DNA from: Devosia sp.
GTDB taxonomy: Bacteria > Pseudomonadota > Alphaproteobacteria > Rhizobiales > Devosiaceae
Reading direction: 5' to 3'
DNA length: 64,000 nucleotides
Assembly: GCF_025809055.1 (NCBI RefSeq)
Contig: NZ_CP075529.1
Location: forward strand, 1,798,001-1,862,000
The notes beneath the pieces were generated by a model. The model was not told the DNA's origin. It saw only the letters and a list, made by a program, of their open reading frames with translations, and did no database searches. Of the stretch, positions 26,933-34,254 are shown one piece after another. The position numbers and the translations under genes were made by a program. Positions within the stretch are counted from its first letter, which is position 1; every line of letters begins with the position of its first letter.

Positions 26933-27834
26933 CCAATCTGCCCCGCGAAAAGCGTGCCCGTCTCATCCTCAATACGGACGCCAAGAACGAGGCCGATGAC
27001 CAGTTCACCATCGTTCACGCCCTGCTGACCCCAACCTTTGACTTCCACGGCATCATTGCAGCCCATTTCGGCGCTCACCGCTCGAAGACGTCGATGGAAG
27101 ACAGCCGGGTCGAGATCGATCATCTGCTCAAGTTGATGGATCTGGAAGGGCGCATTCCCGTCGCCAATGGCGCCGCCACCGCCCTGCCGGATGAAAAGAC
27201 GCCAGTCCCCTCCCCCGGCGCCCAACTCATCATCGACCAGGCCATGAGCGATGATGACCGCCCGCTTTACGTCGCCTTTCTCGGCCCACTGACCGACATG
27301 GCTTCAGCGCTGCTCATGGAGCCGCGCCTCAATGAGCGCAATGTGATCTGCGTGTGGATCGGCGGCGGCGTCTGGCCCTCGGGCGGTCGCGAATTCAACC
27401 TCATGAACGACATTGCCGCGGCCAATGTGGTCATGCGCTCGAAAATCCAGGTCTGGCAGATTCCATCCACTGTCTATCGCATGATGGCCGTGAGCTATGC
27501 CGAGCTGCAGGAGCGCTGCGAAGACAAGGGCCCGATCGGAAAGTATCTCGTCGACCAGTTGATCGACTGGAACCTGCGCGTCCATCAGGGCCCGATCGAA
27601 CACCGTTCTCTCGGCGACACGCCGGCCCTTTCGGTGATCCTCAACCCAATGGGCGGTGTGTCCGACTGGCGCCCCGCCCCTGAATTCTCGCCGCAGATGC
27701 ACTATGTGCACACCGGACAGAACCGGCCGATCAGGGTCTATGACACGATCGACGTGCGCTACATCTTGGAAGATTTCTACGCCAAGCTCGCCCGCTTTCA
27801 TCGCGGGGTCCAGGACGTGGCAAACTTCGGCTAG
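26929..27834 (+). CDS. Nucleoside hydrolase-like protein with variant metal-binding motif
   Basis: Protein of 301 residues resembling inosine-uridine-preferring nucleoside hydrolases, which cleave N-ribosidic bonds with a calcium-bound aspartate cluster. The classic N-terminal DTDPGxDDA is replaced here by LILNTDAKNEADDQF, longer by two residues and starting with Asn. Later family-like pieces are LYVAFLGPLTDMASALL and WIGGGVWPSGGREFNLMND. The variant marks a separate subgroup and a possible glycosidase of other linkages. It starts with GTG overlapping the isomerase stop by four bases, making it the fifth gene of the operon. Its TAG stop is supplied by the repeat at 27831. Confidence 0.78.
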   Translation: MTNLPREKRARLILNTDAKNEADDQFTIVHALLTPTFDFHGIIAAHFGAHRSKTSMEDSRVEIDHLLKLMDLEGRIPVANGAATALPDEKTPVPSPGAQLIIDQAMSDDDRPLYVAFLGPLTDMASALLMEPRLNERNVICVWIGGGVWPSGGREFNLMNDIAAANVVMRSKIQVWQIPSTVYRMMAVSYAELQERCEDKGPIGKYLVDQLIDWNLRVHQGPIEHRSLGDTPALSVILNPMGGVSDWRPAPEFSPQMHYVHTGQNRPIRVYDTIDVRYILEDFYAKLARFHRGVQDVANFG

Positions 27835-27915
27835 AGCGTTCTCAAGAAAAGTGGATACCACTTTTCTCCTCGGGCTCCGACCCGAGGATCGAGAGCGCGA
27901 CAATTCAAAAGCTCA
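27831..27915 (+). repeat. Dispersed palindromic repeat, copy A (short form)
   Basis: Begins CTAGAGCGTTCTCAAGAAAA and contains the inner hairpin AAAAGTGGATACCACTTTT, then CTCGGGC-N5-ACCCGAGG and GAGAGCGCGACAATTCAAAA. It is nearly the same, base for base, as the reverse strand of 59560-59686 over about 75 bp, then diverges. The TAG within CTAGAGCG is the stop codon of the upstream nucleoside-hydrolase gene. Families of such intergenic palindromes are common in Hyphomicrobiales. Confidence 0.8.
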
Positions 27916-27979
27916 GAACCGCAACGCACGTTGCGGGCGGCGCCACTCCCGGATGAGGCGCCATGTCAGGCAGGGTCGG

Positions 27980-28759
27980 CTATCGGCTGGCCCTGCGGGC
28001 CGCAACAATGGCTTGCGCGATGTCGGCGAAACCCAAACCCGCTTCGCTGCTGGAAATCCATCGTGGTCTGGCCGGAAGCAGGGGCAGTACCGGGACGATA
28101 TTGGCGACGCCGAATGACTTGTCGACCAGGGCAAACATCGGCGCGTCGTTGCGCGAATCCCCGACGAAACCAATATCCGTCGGGGTCGAGCCTTCGGCCA
28201 GCCCGAGCTCAGCCAGGAGCCGCTCGCTCATGGTGCGCTTGTCATAGGGCCCCAGCCAGGTGTTGATATGCACCGAACTGATGGCAACACTTGCACCGAT
28301 ATTGCGGATGCTTTGCGCCAGGGCTTCGACCTCGGCGACGTCCTGACCGATGATGTCGATGGCCACATCGGCAAGGCGCAACCGCTGGTCATGGGCCAGT
28401 TGAAATTGCCCCAGCAAGGGCCGTACGGCCTCAAGATGGGCAGCTTGCCGTTGGGCCTGACGGTCCTCGTCATCCCAGAAGCGGACTTCGACGCGGTTCC
28501 TCCGCGCCGTCATGCTGAAGGCGCCGCTTTCCCCGATCACCGCCGCCACCGGCCAGGCGCGCACAATGTGCTCGCACCACCCGGCCGATCCGCCGGTTAC
28601 CGGCACCACCGACACGCCGGCCTCGAAGAGGTCCCACAGCGCCTGAAATGTCTGAGGTAGCAATCGGCCATGCGTCGTCAGCGTGTCGTCGATATCGGTG
28701 AAAAGCACACCGATATGGCGCAGGTCGCCTTCTTCTGGAGCGGGGCCGATGAAACTCAT
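27980..28759 (-). CDS. HAD-superfamily phosphatase (type IIB, sugar-phosphatase-like)
   Basis: Predicted Mg-dependent phosphatase of 259 residues. HAD motif I is LFTDIDDTLTTHG near residue 20, motif II the threonine in VVPVTGGSAGW, motif III a lysine in YDKRTMSERLL, and motif IV GFVGDSRNDAPMFALV near residue 210. The large cap between motifs II and III places it in the Cof/MPGP-type IIB group, which acts on phosphosugars. It starts at 28759, overlapping the stop of the GlpR-like gene by four bases (ATGA), so the two are co-expressed. The substrate is unknown; a phosphorylated sugar or glycerol compound linked to the ugp system is plausible. Confidence 0.85.
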   Translation of the reverse strand: MSFIGPAPEEGDLRHIGVLFTDIDDTLTTHGRLLPQTFQALWDLFEAGVSVVPVTGGSAGWCEHIVRAWPVAAVIGESGAFSMTARRNRVEVRFWDDEDRQAQRQAAHLEAVRPLLGQFQLAHDQRLRLADVAIDIIGQDVAEVEALAQSIRNIGASVAISSVHINTWLGPYDKRTMSERLLAELGLAEGSTPTDIGFVGDSRNDAPMFALVDKSFGVANIVPVLPLLPARPRWISSSEAGLGFADIAQAIVAARRASR

Positions 28760-29526
28760 GCGTCCGACCCGCAGATTTCCACCGCGATACCCGAAGTACT
28801 GATCGCTTCCCGGGCCAGCGCATCCGTGGGGAGCCTGTCGGTGAACAGGTGCGACACCGCCGCAAACGGCACAACGCGCACGGAGGCATCGCGGCTCCAC
28901 TTGCTCGCATCGGCCACCAGGAATTGCTGGCGTGCATTCTCGACCAGCTTCATCGTGACCTCGGCCTCGGAGTAACTGAAGTCGAGTACACCTTTTCCCG
29001 CGTCGAGCGCGCCGGCGCCAATCACCGCGTGCGAAGCGTAGAACTTGTCGAAATAGTGCAGGACATCGGCGCCGATGACGTCGCGGTCATTGTGCCTCAG
29101 GACGCCACCAGTCATGTGCACCTCGATCTGCGGTGCATCGCTGAGCGTCAGCGCCACATCGATATTATTGGTGACGACGCGCAGCGACGCGTGGTCGCGC
29201 AATGCAGAGGCGACAAATTGCACCGTGCTGCCAATGCCCATGAACACCGTTGATCCCGGTGGAATGGCCGCCGCGACCCGGCGGCCGATCGCCCTTTTGG
29301 CGCTGCCATTGAGCGCGGCACGGGCATTGACCGAAATGTTGCGCGATCCGACCGGGACGTCGACGCCGCCATGGAAGCGGCGCGCATAGCCCTGATCGCA
29401 CAGGGCGTTGATATCGCGCCTGATTGTCTGCGTGGTCAGATCATAGCGGTCGGCCAGTTGCTCGATATATTGAGCACCTTCCGCCTCGATCAACGCCAGA
29501 ATGTCGCGTTGTCGGTCTGATAGCAT
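28756..29526 (-). CDS. GlpR-like DeoR family transcriptional regulator
   Basis: Regulator of 256 residues with an N-terminal winged helix (QRDILALIEAEGAQYIEQLA, then TTQTIRRDINALCDQGYARR) and a DeoR sensor domain. Its layout follows GlpR closely: RFHGGVDVP, GSTVFMGIGSTVQFVASAL, VVTNNIDVALTL, LDFSYSEAEVTMKLVENAR and FLVADASKWSRDA. GlpR proteins are repressors released by glycerol-3-phosphate. The ugpBAEC genes upstream on the same strand, and GlpR-like palindromes near the ugpB promoter (34070-34081 and 34196-34211), support control of that importer. Confidence 0.9.
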   Translation of the reverse strand: MLSDRQRDILALIEAEGAQYIEQLADRYDLTTQTIRRDINALCDQGYARRFHGGVDVPVGSRNISVNARAALNGSAKRAIGRRVAAAIPPGSTVFMGIGSTVQFVASALRDHASLRVVTNNIDVALTLSDAPQIEVHMTGGVLRHNDRDVIGADVLHYFDKFYASHAVIGAGALDAGKGVLDFSYSEAEVTMKLVENARQQFLVADASKWSRDASVRVVPFAAVSHLFTDRLPTDALAREAISTSGIAVEICGSDA

Positions 29527-29760
29527 GACCGTTCCGCCTCACGACCGCCTCAGGAAGGGCCCAGCACCAACGGTAACGACACCGGCCGGTCCAGCATTCC
29601 TGAATGAATACAGATGCATAGAATTGCCACACGCCCACGCCCTGGTGCGGCGCTTCGCGACCCAATCGTGCCGGTACATGCCGAACGTCTTGTCGTTCAA
29701 ATGAAATGTCCCCGAAGGCACGGCTGCCAACTCCTCGAAATCGCGGCGCGTCAAACCAGG

Positions 29761-30798
29761 TTACGGATTGTCGGTGCGCTTGCCGCTTTCCCGGTTGAAC
29801 GGGTGAATATCCTGCGGACGCGCAAACAGTGTGACAGTTTTGCCTTCTTCGAGAGATGGCCGGCCGTGAATCGTCAGGATCACGGGCTGATCGGCACCCT
29901 GCACCCGCACATGCAGATGGCTTTCTCCCCCCACGGGCTCCAGCAACTCGACGGTTCCATCGAGCGTCAGGACCTGGCCTTCCGGCCGCTCCAGAACGAT
30001 CTGGTCGGGTCGGAGGCCCACAAGGTCGGTGTCCGGGCTCAAGTCTGCGCCCTCGCCCAATGCGCTGACCGGAATCAGGTTCATGGGCGGCGAGCCGATG
30101 AAGCCGGCGACGAAAAGCGTAGCCGGTCGGTCATAGACTTCGGTGGGTGTGCCGATCTGCTCGACGAGACCACCATTCATCACCACCAGCCGGTCGGCCA
30201 GGGTCATCGCCTCGAGCTGGTCATGGGTCACGTAAAGGCTTGTGGTCTTGAGGCGCCGTTGCAGCCGGCGGATCTCGACGCGCATCTGCACGCGCAACTT
30301 GGCGTCGAGGTTTGACAGGGGCTCGTCGAATAGAAAGGCCGCTGGTTCGCGCACGATGGCGCGGCCCATGGCAACGCGCTGGCGCTGCCCGCCGGAAAGC
30401 TGGCGTGGCTTGCGCTCAAGCAGCGGCCCGATCTCCAGGATATCGGCCGCTTCCTTTACACGACGATCGATTTCCGCCCGTGGTGTACCGCGGTTCTTGA
30501 GCCCATATTCCAGATTGCCGCGCACGCTCATATGCGGATAGAGCGCGTAATTCTGGAACACCATGGCGATGTCGCGCTCGGCGGGCTCTGCCTTGACCAC
30601 ATCTCTGCCGCCAATCTCGATGCGGCCGGAAGTCACCGTTTCAAGGCCCGCCACCATGCGCAGCAATGTGGACTTGCCGCAGCCGGAGGGGCCCACCAGC
30701 ACGATCAGTTCGCCATCGGCGACATCGAGGTCGATGCCCTTGACGGCAGGAACATTGCCATAACTCTTCTTGAGGTCGACCAGCTTGATGGTTGCCAT
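29761..30798 (-). CDS. ugpC: ABC transporter ATP-binding protein UgpC/MalK type
   Basis: ATPase of the glycerol-3-phosphate importer, 345 residues. It has Walker A GPSGCGKST (about 36-44), Q-loop MVFQNYALYPHMSV, signature RQLSGGQRQRVAMGRAIV, Walker B FLFDEPLSNLDAKLR and switch histidine YVTHDQLEAMTLADR. A C-terminal MalK-type TOBE region follows from about residue 235 (SPPMNLIPV, then LVGLRPDQI). It is the last gene of ugpB-A-E-C, 3 bp after ugpE. The 234 bp before the GlpR-like gene hold no convincing gene; one 71-codon frame begins with TTG and has no ribosome site. Confidence 0.93.
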   Translation of the reverse strand: MATIKLVDLKKSYGNVPAVKGIDLDVADGELIVLVGPSGCGKSTLLRMVAGLETVTSGRIEIGGRDVVKAEPAERDIAMVFQNYALYPHMSVRGNLEYGLKNRGTPRAEIDRRVKEAADILEIGPLLERKPRQLSGGQRQRVAMGRAIVREPAAFLFDEPLSNLDAKLRVQMRVEIRRLQRRLKTTSLYVTHDQLEAMTLADRLVVMNGGLVEQIGTPTEVYDRPATLFVAGFIGSPPMNLIPVSALGEGADLSPDTDLVGLRPDQIVLERPEGQVLTLDGTVELLEPVGGESHLHVRVQGADQPVILTIHGRPSLEEGKTVTLFARPQDIHPFNRESGKRTDNP

Positions 30799-30801
30799 GG
30801 C

Positions 30802-31650
30802 TTATTTCTCCGTATCCACGAGGCCTTTGACAAACAGGCGCTGCATGAAAATGACGACAAGGACGGGGGGAAGCATGGCCAGGATCACCGAGGCCATGAC
30901 GAGGTTCCAAAGCGGTTCTGAATCGGCTGTGGCCGCAAGGCGCTTGATGCCCATGACCACCGTATAATACTGGCTGTCGGTAGTAACGAGCAGAGGCCAG
31001 AGGTACTGCACCCAGCCGTAGATGAAGAGGATGACGAAGAGTGCCGCGATATTGGTCCGGCTCAGCGGAACGAGGATATCGCGGAAGAACTTCATCGGCC
31101 CGGCCCCATCGACGCGTGCGGCCTCCATCAACTCATCCGGAACCGTGAGGAAAAACTGCCGGAACAGGAAAGTCGCCGTGGCCGAGGCGATTAGGGGCAG
31201 GGTCAGCCCGACATAGGAATTGAGCAGGCCCAGATTGGCCACGACGGCAAAGGTGGGAATGATGCGCACTTCGACCGGCAGCATCAGGGTGATGAAGATG
31301 ATCCAGAACGCCAGCAGCCGGAACGGAAACCGGAAGAACACGATCGCATAAGCCGATAGCAGCGAGATGGCGATCTTGCCCACCGCGATGACGATGGCAA
31401 TGATCGTGGAGTTCATCAGCATGATTGAAAGCGGCGGCGCGCCCGCTGTCGAAATGCCCTCCGTGAGCATGCGGCCATAATTCTCCACCAGGTGCGGACC
31501 CGGCAACAGCGGGACAAGGCCGCGCATGAAGTCGCCGCTGCCATGGGTCGAGGCGATGAAGGCGAGATAGACCGGGAAAACCACGATCACGACGCCGACG
31601 ATCAGCACCAGATGCGTGAGGAAACTGAGCCAGGGGCGATTTTCTACCAT
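30802..31650 (-). CDS. ugpE: Carbohydrate ABC transporter permease UgpE
   Basis: Inner-membrane channel subunit of 282 residues with six hydrophobic segments. It starts with the cytoplasmic N-terminus and FLTHLVLIVGVVIVVFPVY. The MalG-type periplasmic loop and the coupling motif DELMEAARVDGAGPMKFFRD near residue 190 (EAA loop) identify the family. It is placed 11 bp after ugpA and 3 bp before ugpC. Substrate assignment rests on the neighbouring UgpB-like receptor. Confidence 0.92.
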   Translation of the reverse strand: MVENRPWLSFLTHLVLIVGVVIVVFPVYLAFIASTHGSGDFMRGLVPLLPGPHLVENYGRMLTEGISTAGAPPLSIMLMNSTIIAIVIAVGKIAISLLSAYAIVFFRFPFRLLAFWIIFITLMLPVEVRIIPTFAVVANLGLLNSYVGLTLPLIASATATFLFRQFFLTVPDELMEAARVDGAGPMKFFRDILVPLSRTNIAALFVILFIYGWVQYLWPLLVTTDSQYYTVVMGIKRLAATADSEPLWNLVMASVILAMLPPVLVVIFMQRLFVKGLVDTEK

Positions 31651-31661
31651 GGTCCGGGCTC

Positions 31662-32546
31662 CTAGTACTGCACGCGCCGCTCGACATAGCGGAACTGGAT
31701 TGCGGTGAGGGCGATGACGATGAGCATCAGGACGACCGATTGCGCCGCCGAAGAGCCAATGTTGAGGCCGAGGAAGCCGTCGGCATAGACCTTGTAAACG
31801 AGGATGTTGGTGGCCTGGTTGGGGCCGCCATTCGTCGTGGCGTCGATCAGCCCGAACGTATCGAACATGGCGTAATTGATGTTGACGATCAAAAGGAAGA
31901 ACGTCGTGGGCGAGAGGAGCGGGAAGACAATGGTCCAGAACCGCTTGAACGGCCCTGCTCCGTCGATGGCCGCGGCTTCATTGAGCGATTGGGGTACCGA
32001 TTGCAGCCCCGCCACGAAGAACAGGAAATTGTACGAAATCTGCTTCCAGCTGGCCGCGATGACCACCAGTATCATGGCTTGCGTACCGTCGACGCGATGG
32101 TTCCAGCTGATGCCCACCGCGCGCAGCAGATAGGGCGCAATGCCGATTGTGGGGTTGAACATGAACCACCACAGAATGCCCACCACGACCGGGGCCACGG
32201 CATAGGGCCAGACCAGCATCGTCGTATAGGCCCGATTGGATCTGATGACCCTGTTCACGGCCACAGCCAGCAACAGCGACAGGCTCATCGACAACAGGGT
32301 GACCGATACCGCGAAGATCGCGGTCTTGGTCAGGGCGTTGACATATCCGGGCTCGGAAAACAGCCGCGTATAATTCTCGAACCAGATGAACGTCGTCCGG
32401 AAGCCGAACGGATCCTCACGCTCGAAAGAGGATTTCACCGCCTGCGCGGCGGGCCAGATGAAAAAGACCAGCGTCACTGCAAGCTGCGGAGCCAGTAAGG
32501 CATAGGGCAAGAACTTGCTGGGAAATACGGTGCGCTTGGTTTGCAT
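31662..32546 (-). CDS. ugpA: Carbohydrate ABC transporter permease UgpA
   Basis: Inner-membrane channel subunit of 294 residues. Six hydrophobic segments include LLAPQLAVTLVFFIWPAAQA at the N-terminus; the family's ESF-like loop follows (VKSSFEREDPFGFRTTFIWF). The coupling loop is LNEAAAIDGAGPFKRFW. GGGGGAG precedes the ATG. It follows ugpB after 104 bp that contain a strong stem-loop (32610-32641) and pairs with UgpE. Confidence 0.92.
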   Translation of the reverse strand: MQTKRTVFPSKFLPYALLAPQLAVTLVFFIWPAAQAVKSSFEREDPFGFRTTFIWFENYTRLFSEPGYVNALTKTAIFAVSVTLLSMSLSLLLAVAVNRVIRSNRAYTTMLVWPYAVAPVVVGILWWFMFNPTIGIAPYLLRAVGISWNHRVDGTQAMILVVIAASWKQISYNFLFFVAGLQSVPQSLNEAAAIDGAGPFKRFWTIVFPLLSPTTFFLLIVNINYAMFDTFGLIDATTNGGPNQATNILVYKVYADGFLGLNIGSSAAQSVVLMLIVIALTAIQFRYVERRVQY

Positions 32547-32609
32547 GGACTGGAAGCTCCCCCGACAGTCGCATCACGAATTGCGGGTGGCCATTGGCCG
32601 CCCGGGGTG

Positions 32610-32641
32610 GATCACCCCGATGCCACGGCACCGGGATGATC
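32610..32641 (-). promoter_or_regulatory. Stem-loop between ugpB and ugpA
   Basis: GATCACCCCGATGCC (32610-32624) faces GGCACCGGGATGATC (32627-32641) across a two-base loop, with two imperfect pairs. It lies 10 bp beyond the ugpB stop. There is no T-run. As in the other importer operon, it probably stabilises the 3' end of the binding-protein message or reduces expression of the channel genes. Confidence 0.5.
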
Positions 32642-32650
32642 CTGGGAGGT

Positions 32651-33976
32651 TCAGCTATTGGCGGCTTCGAAGTCGCGCAGGATCTGGTTGCCACGTTCGA
32701 CAGCAGCATCCAGGGCTTCCTGGGCGGTCTTGCTGCCCGAAAGCAGAGCCTCGAACTCTTCGTCGACAACCGAACGCGCCTGGGTCAGGTTGCCAAACCG
32801 GATTCCCTTGGAATTGACCGAAGGCGTGCCGCGGGTGATCTGGTTGATGGCGATATCGGAGCCGGGATTGGCTTCGTAATAGCCCTGCTCCTTGCCCATA
32901 TCAAAAGCGGCATTGGTGATCGGCAGATAGCCGGTCGCCTGGTGCCACTCAGCCTGCACCTCGGGGCTCGAGAGATAGGTGAAGAACTGGGCTACGCCCT
33001 TGTACACTTCCGGGTCCTTGCCATTGAGGGCCCACAGGGTGGCACCGCCAATGATGGAGTTCTTCGGCTCCTCGATCTCGTCGTCATAGTATGGCAAAGG
33101 CGCAAAACCGACTTCGAATTCCTTGGCATTATTGATGACGCCGGCGCGCGAGGCCGAGGAATTCATGTAGATGGCGCATTCCTGGGCATAGAATTTCGGC
33201 GGCGCATCACCGCCACCGACAGGACCGCCATATTGGAACAGGCCTTCATCGGCCCACTTCTTCAGGTTGTCCCAGTGCTTGACCTGAACCGGGCCGTTAA
33301 AGGTAAATTCGGTGCCAAGGCCGCCGAAACCATTGTCCATGGTGCCATAGGGTTGGTCATGGATGGCGGACAGGTTTTCCAGCTGCACCCAGCTGACCCA
33401 GCCGGTGGTGAAACCACATGGCGCAGCGCCGGACTCCATGATCTGCCGGCTCATCGTTTCAAGCTCGGCCCAGGTCTTGGGCGGAGTTTCGCGATCAAGG
33501 CCGGCCGCCTCGAAGACGTCCTTGTTGTAATACATGATCGGAGTGGACGAATTGAACGGCATCGACAGAATATTGCCGTCGGTGTCCGAGTAATAGCCGG
33601 TCACCGGGGCCAGAAACCCGCTCGGGTCCCAGGGCTCACCATTGTCGGCCATGAGCTGATAGACCGGGTTCACGGCGCCCTGGGCCGCCATCATCGTGCC
33701 AGTGCCCACTTCGAACACCTGGACGATTGCCGGCTGCTCATTGGCGCGGAAGGCTGCAATCGCGGCCGTCAGGGTCTCGGGATAGGTGCCCTTGTAGCTC
33801 GGGACCACCACGAACTCATCCTGGCTGTCATTGAAACCCTGTGCAATTCCCTCAAGCCGCTGCCCCAGCTCCGCGTCCATCGCGTGCCACCAGGCAATTT
33901 CGGTCTGCGCAAAGGTCGGCGTTGCCACGATGACGGCGGTCAGCCCTGCTGACAAAAACAATGCGTTCTTGAACAT
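32651..33976 (-). CDS. ugpB: sn-Glycerol-3-phosphate ABC transporter substrate-binding protein UgpB
   Basis: Periplasmic receptor of 441 residues. A signal peptide (MFKNALFLSAGLTAVIVAT, cut near FAQ) is followed by the UgpB-type start EIAWWHAMDAELGQRLEGIA and YKGTYPETLTAAIAAFRA, close to the known UgpB arrangement. It continues with IVQVFEVGTGTMMAAQGAV. The ATG at 33976 follows GGGAGAG; two ATG codons further upstream have no better site. This similarity is what identifies the whole operon as glycerol-3-phosphate (or glycerophosphodiester) uptake. Confidence 0.92.
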   Translation of the reverse strand: MFKNALFLSAGLTAVIVATPTFAQTEIAWWHAMDAELGQRLEGIAQGFNDSQDEFVVVPSYKGTYPETLTAAIAAFRANEQPAIVQVFEVGTGTMMAAQGAVNPVYQLMADNGEPWDPSGFLAPVTGYYSDTDGNILSMPFNSSTPIMYYNKDVFEAAGLDRETPPKTWAELETMSRQIMESGAAPCGFTTGWVSWVQLENLSAIHDQPYGTMDNGFGGLGTEFTFNGPVQVKHWDNLKKWADEGLFQYGGPVGGGDAPPKFYAQECAIYMNSSASRAGVINNAKEFEVGFAPLPYYDDEIEEPKNSIIGGATLWALNGKDPEVYKGVAQFFTYLSSPEVQAEWHQATGYLPITNAAFDMGKEQGYYEANPGSDIAINQITRGTPSVNSKGIRFGNLTQARSVVDEEFEALLSGSKTAQEALDAAVERGNQILRDFEAANS

Positions 33977-34069
33977 GCTCTCTCCCATCTTTTCTTTGGT
34001 CCAGGGCCTCCCTGCCCCGGGACGAAGGTAAATTCGTACCGCGCGGCAGAGGTTTTGCAACCAGAAATT

Positions 34070-34211
34070 GTTCATTTGAACATTTTTTGTGTTCGATCTT
34101 CCAATCCGACAGCACTTTGATGCACGGAAAATCAAATGCTTGTTCGCTACTGTCGCGAAGCAGGTGGCCTTCATGTAAGATCGATTGCACCGGCCATGTT
34201 CGTGTGAACAT
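34070..34211. promoter_or_regulatory. GlpR-like palindromes between ugpB and the Na/Pi gene
   Basis: Two inverted repeats lie in the 278-bp divergent region: GTTCA-TT-TGAAC at 34070-34081 and ATGTTC-GTGT-GAACAT at 34196-34211. Their half-sites resemble the ATGTTCG half-site of the GlpR operator, though the spacing in the second is two bases shorter than in E. coli. A GlpR-like regulator is encoded beside ugpC. The first palindrome sits about 95 bp from the ugpB start and is the better placed to block its promoter. Confidence 0.45.
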
Positions 34212-34254
34212 CATGCGGATTGGTCGTGACTGGACCATTGGGAGCGCTCGATAC

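Noticed and set aside
29539..29754. 71-codon frame (minus) between ugpC and the GlpR-like gene
   Set aside because: It starts with TTG, has no ribosome site, and shows no family I recognise; it could be a gene remnant but support is too weak.
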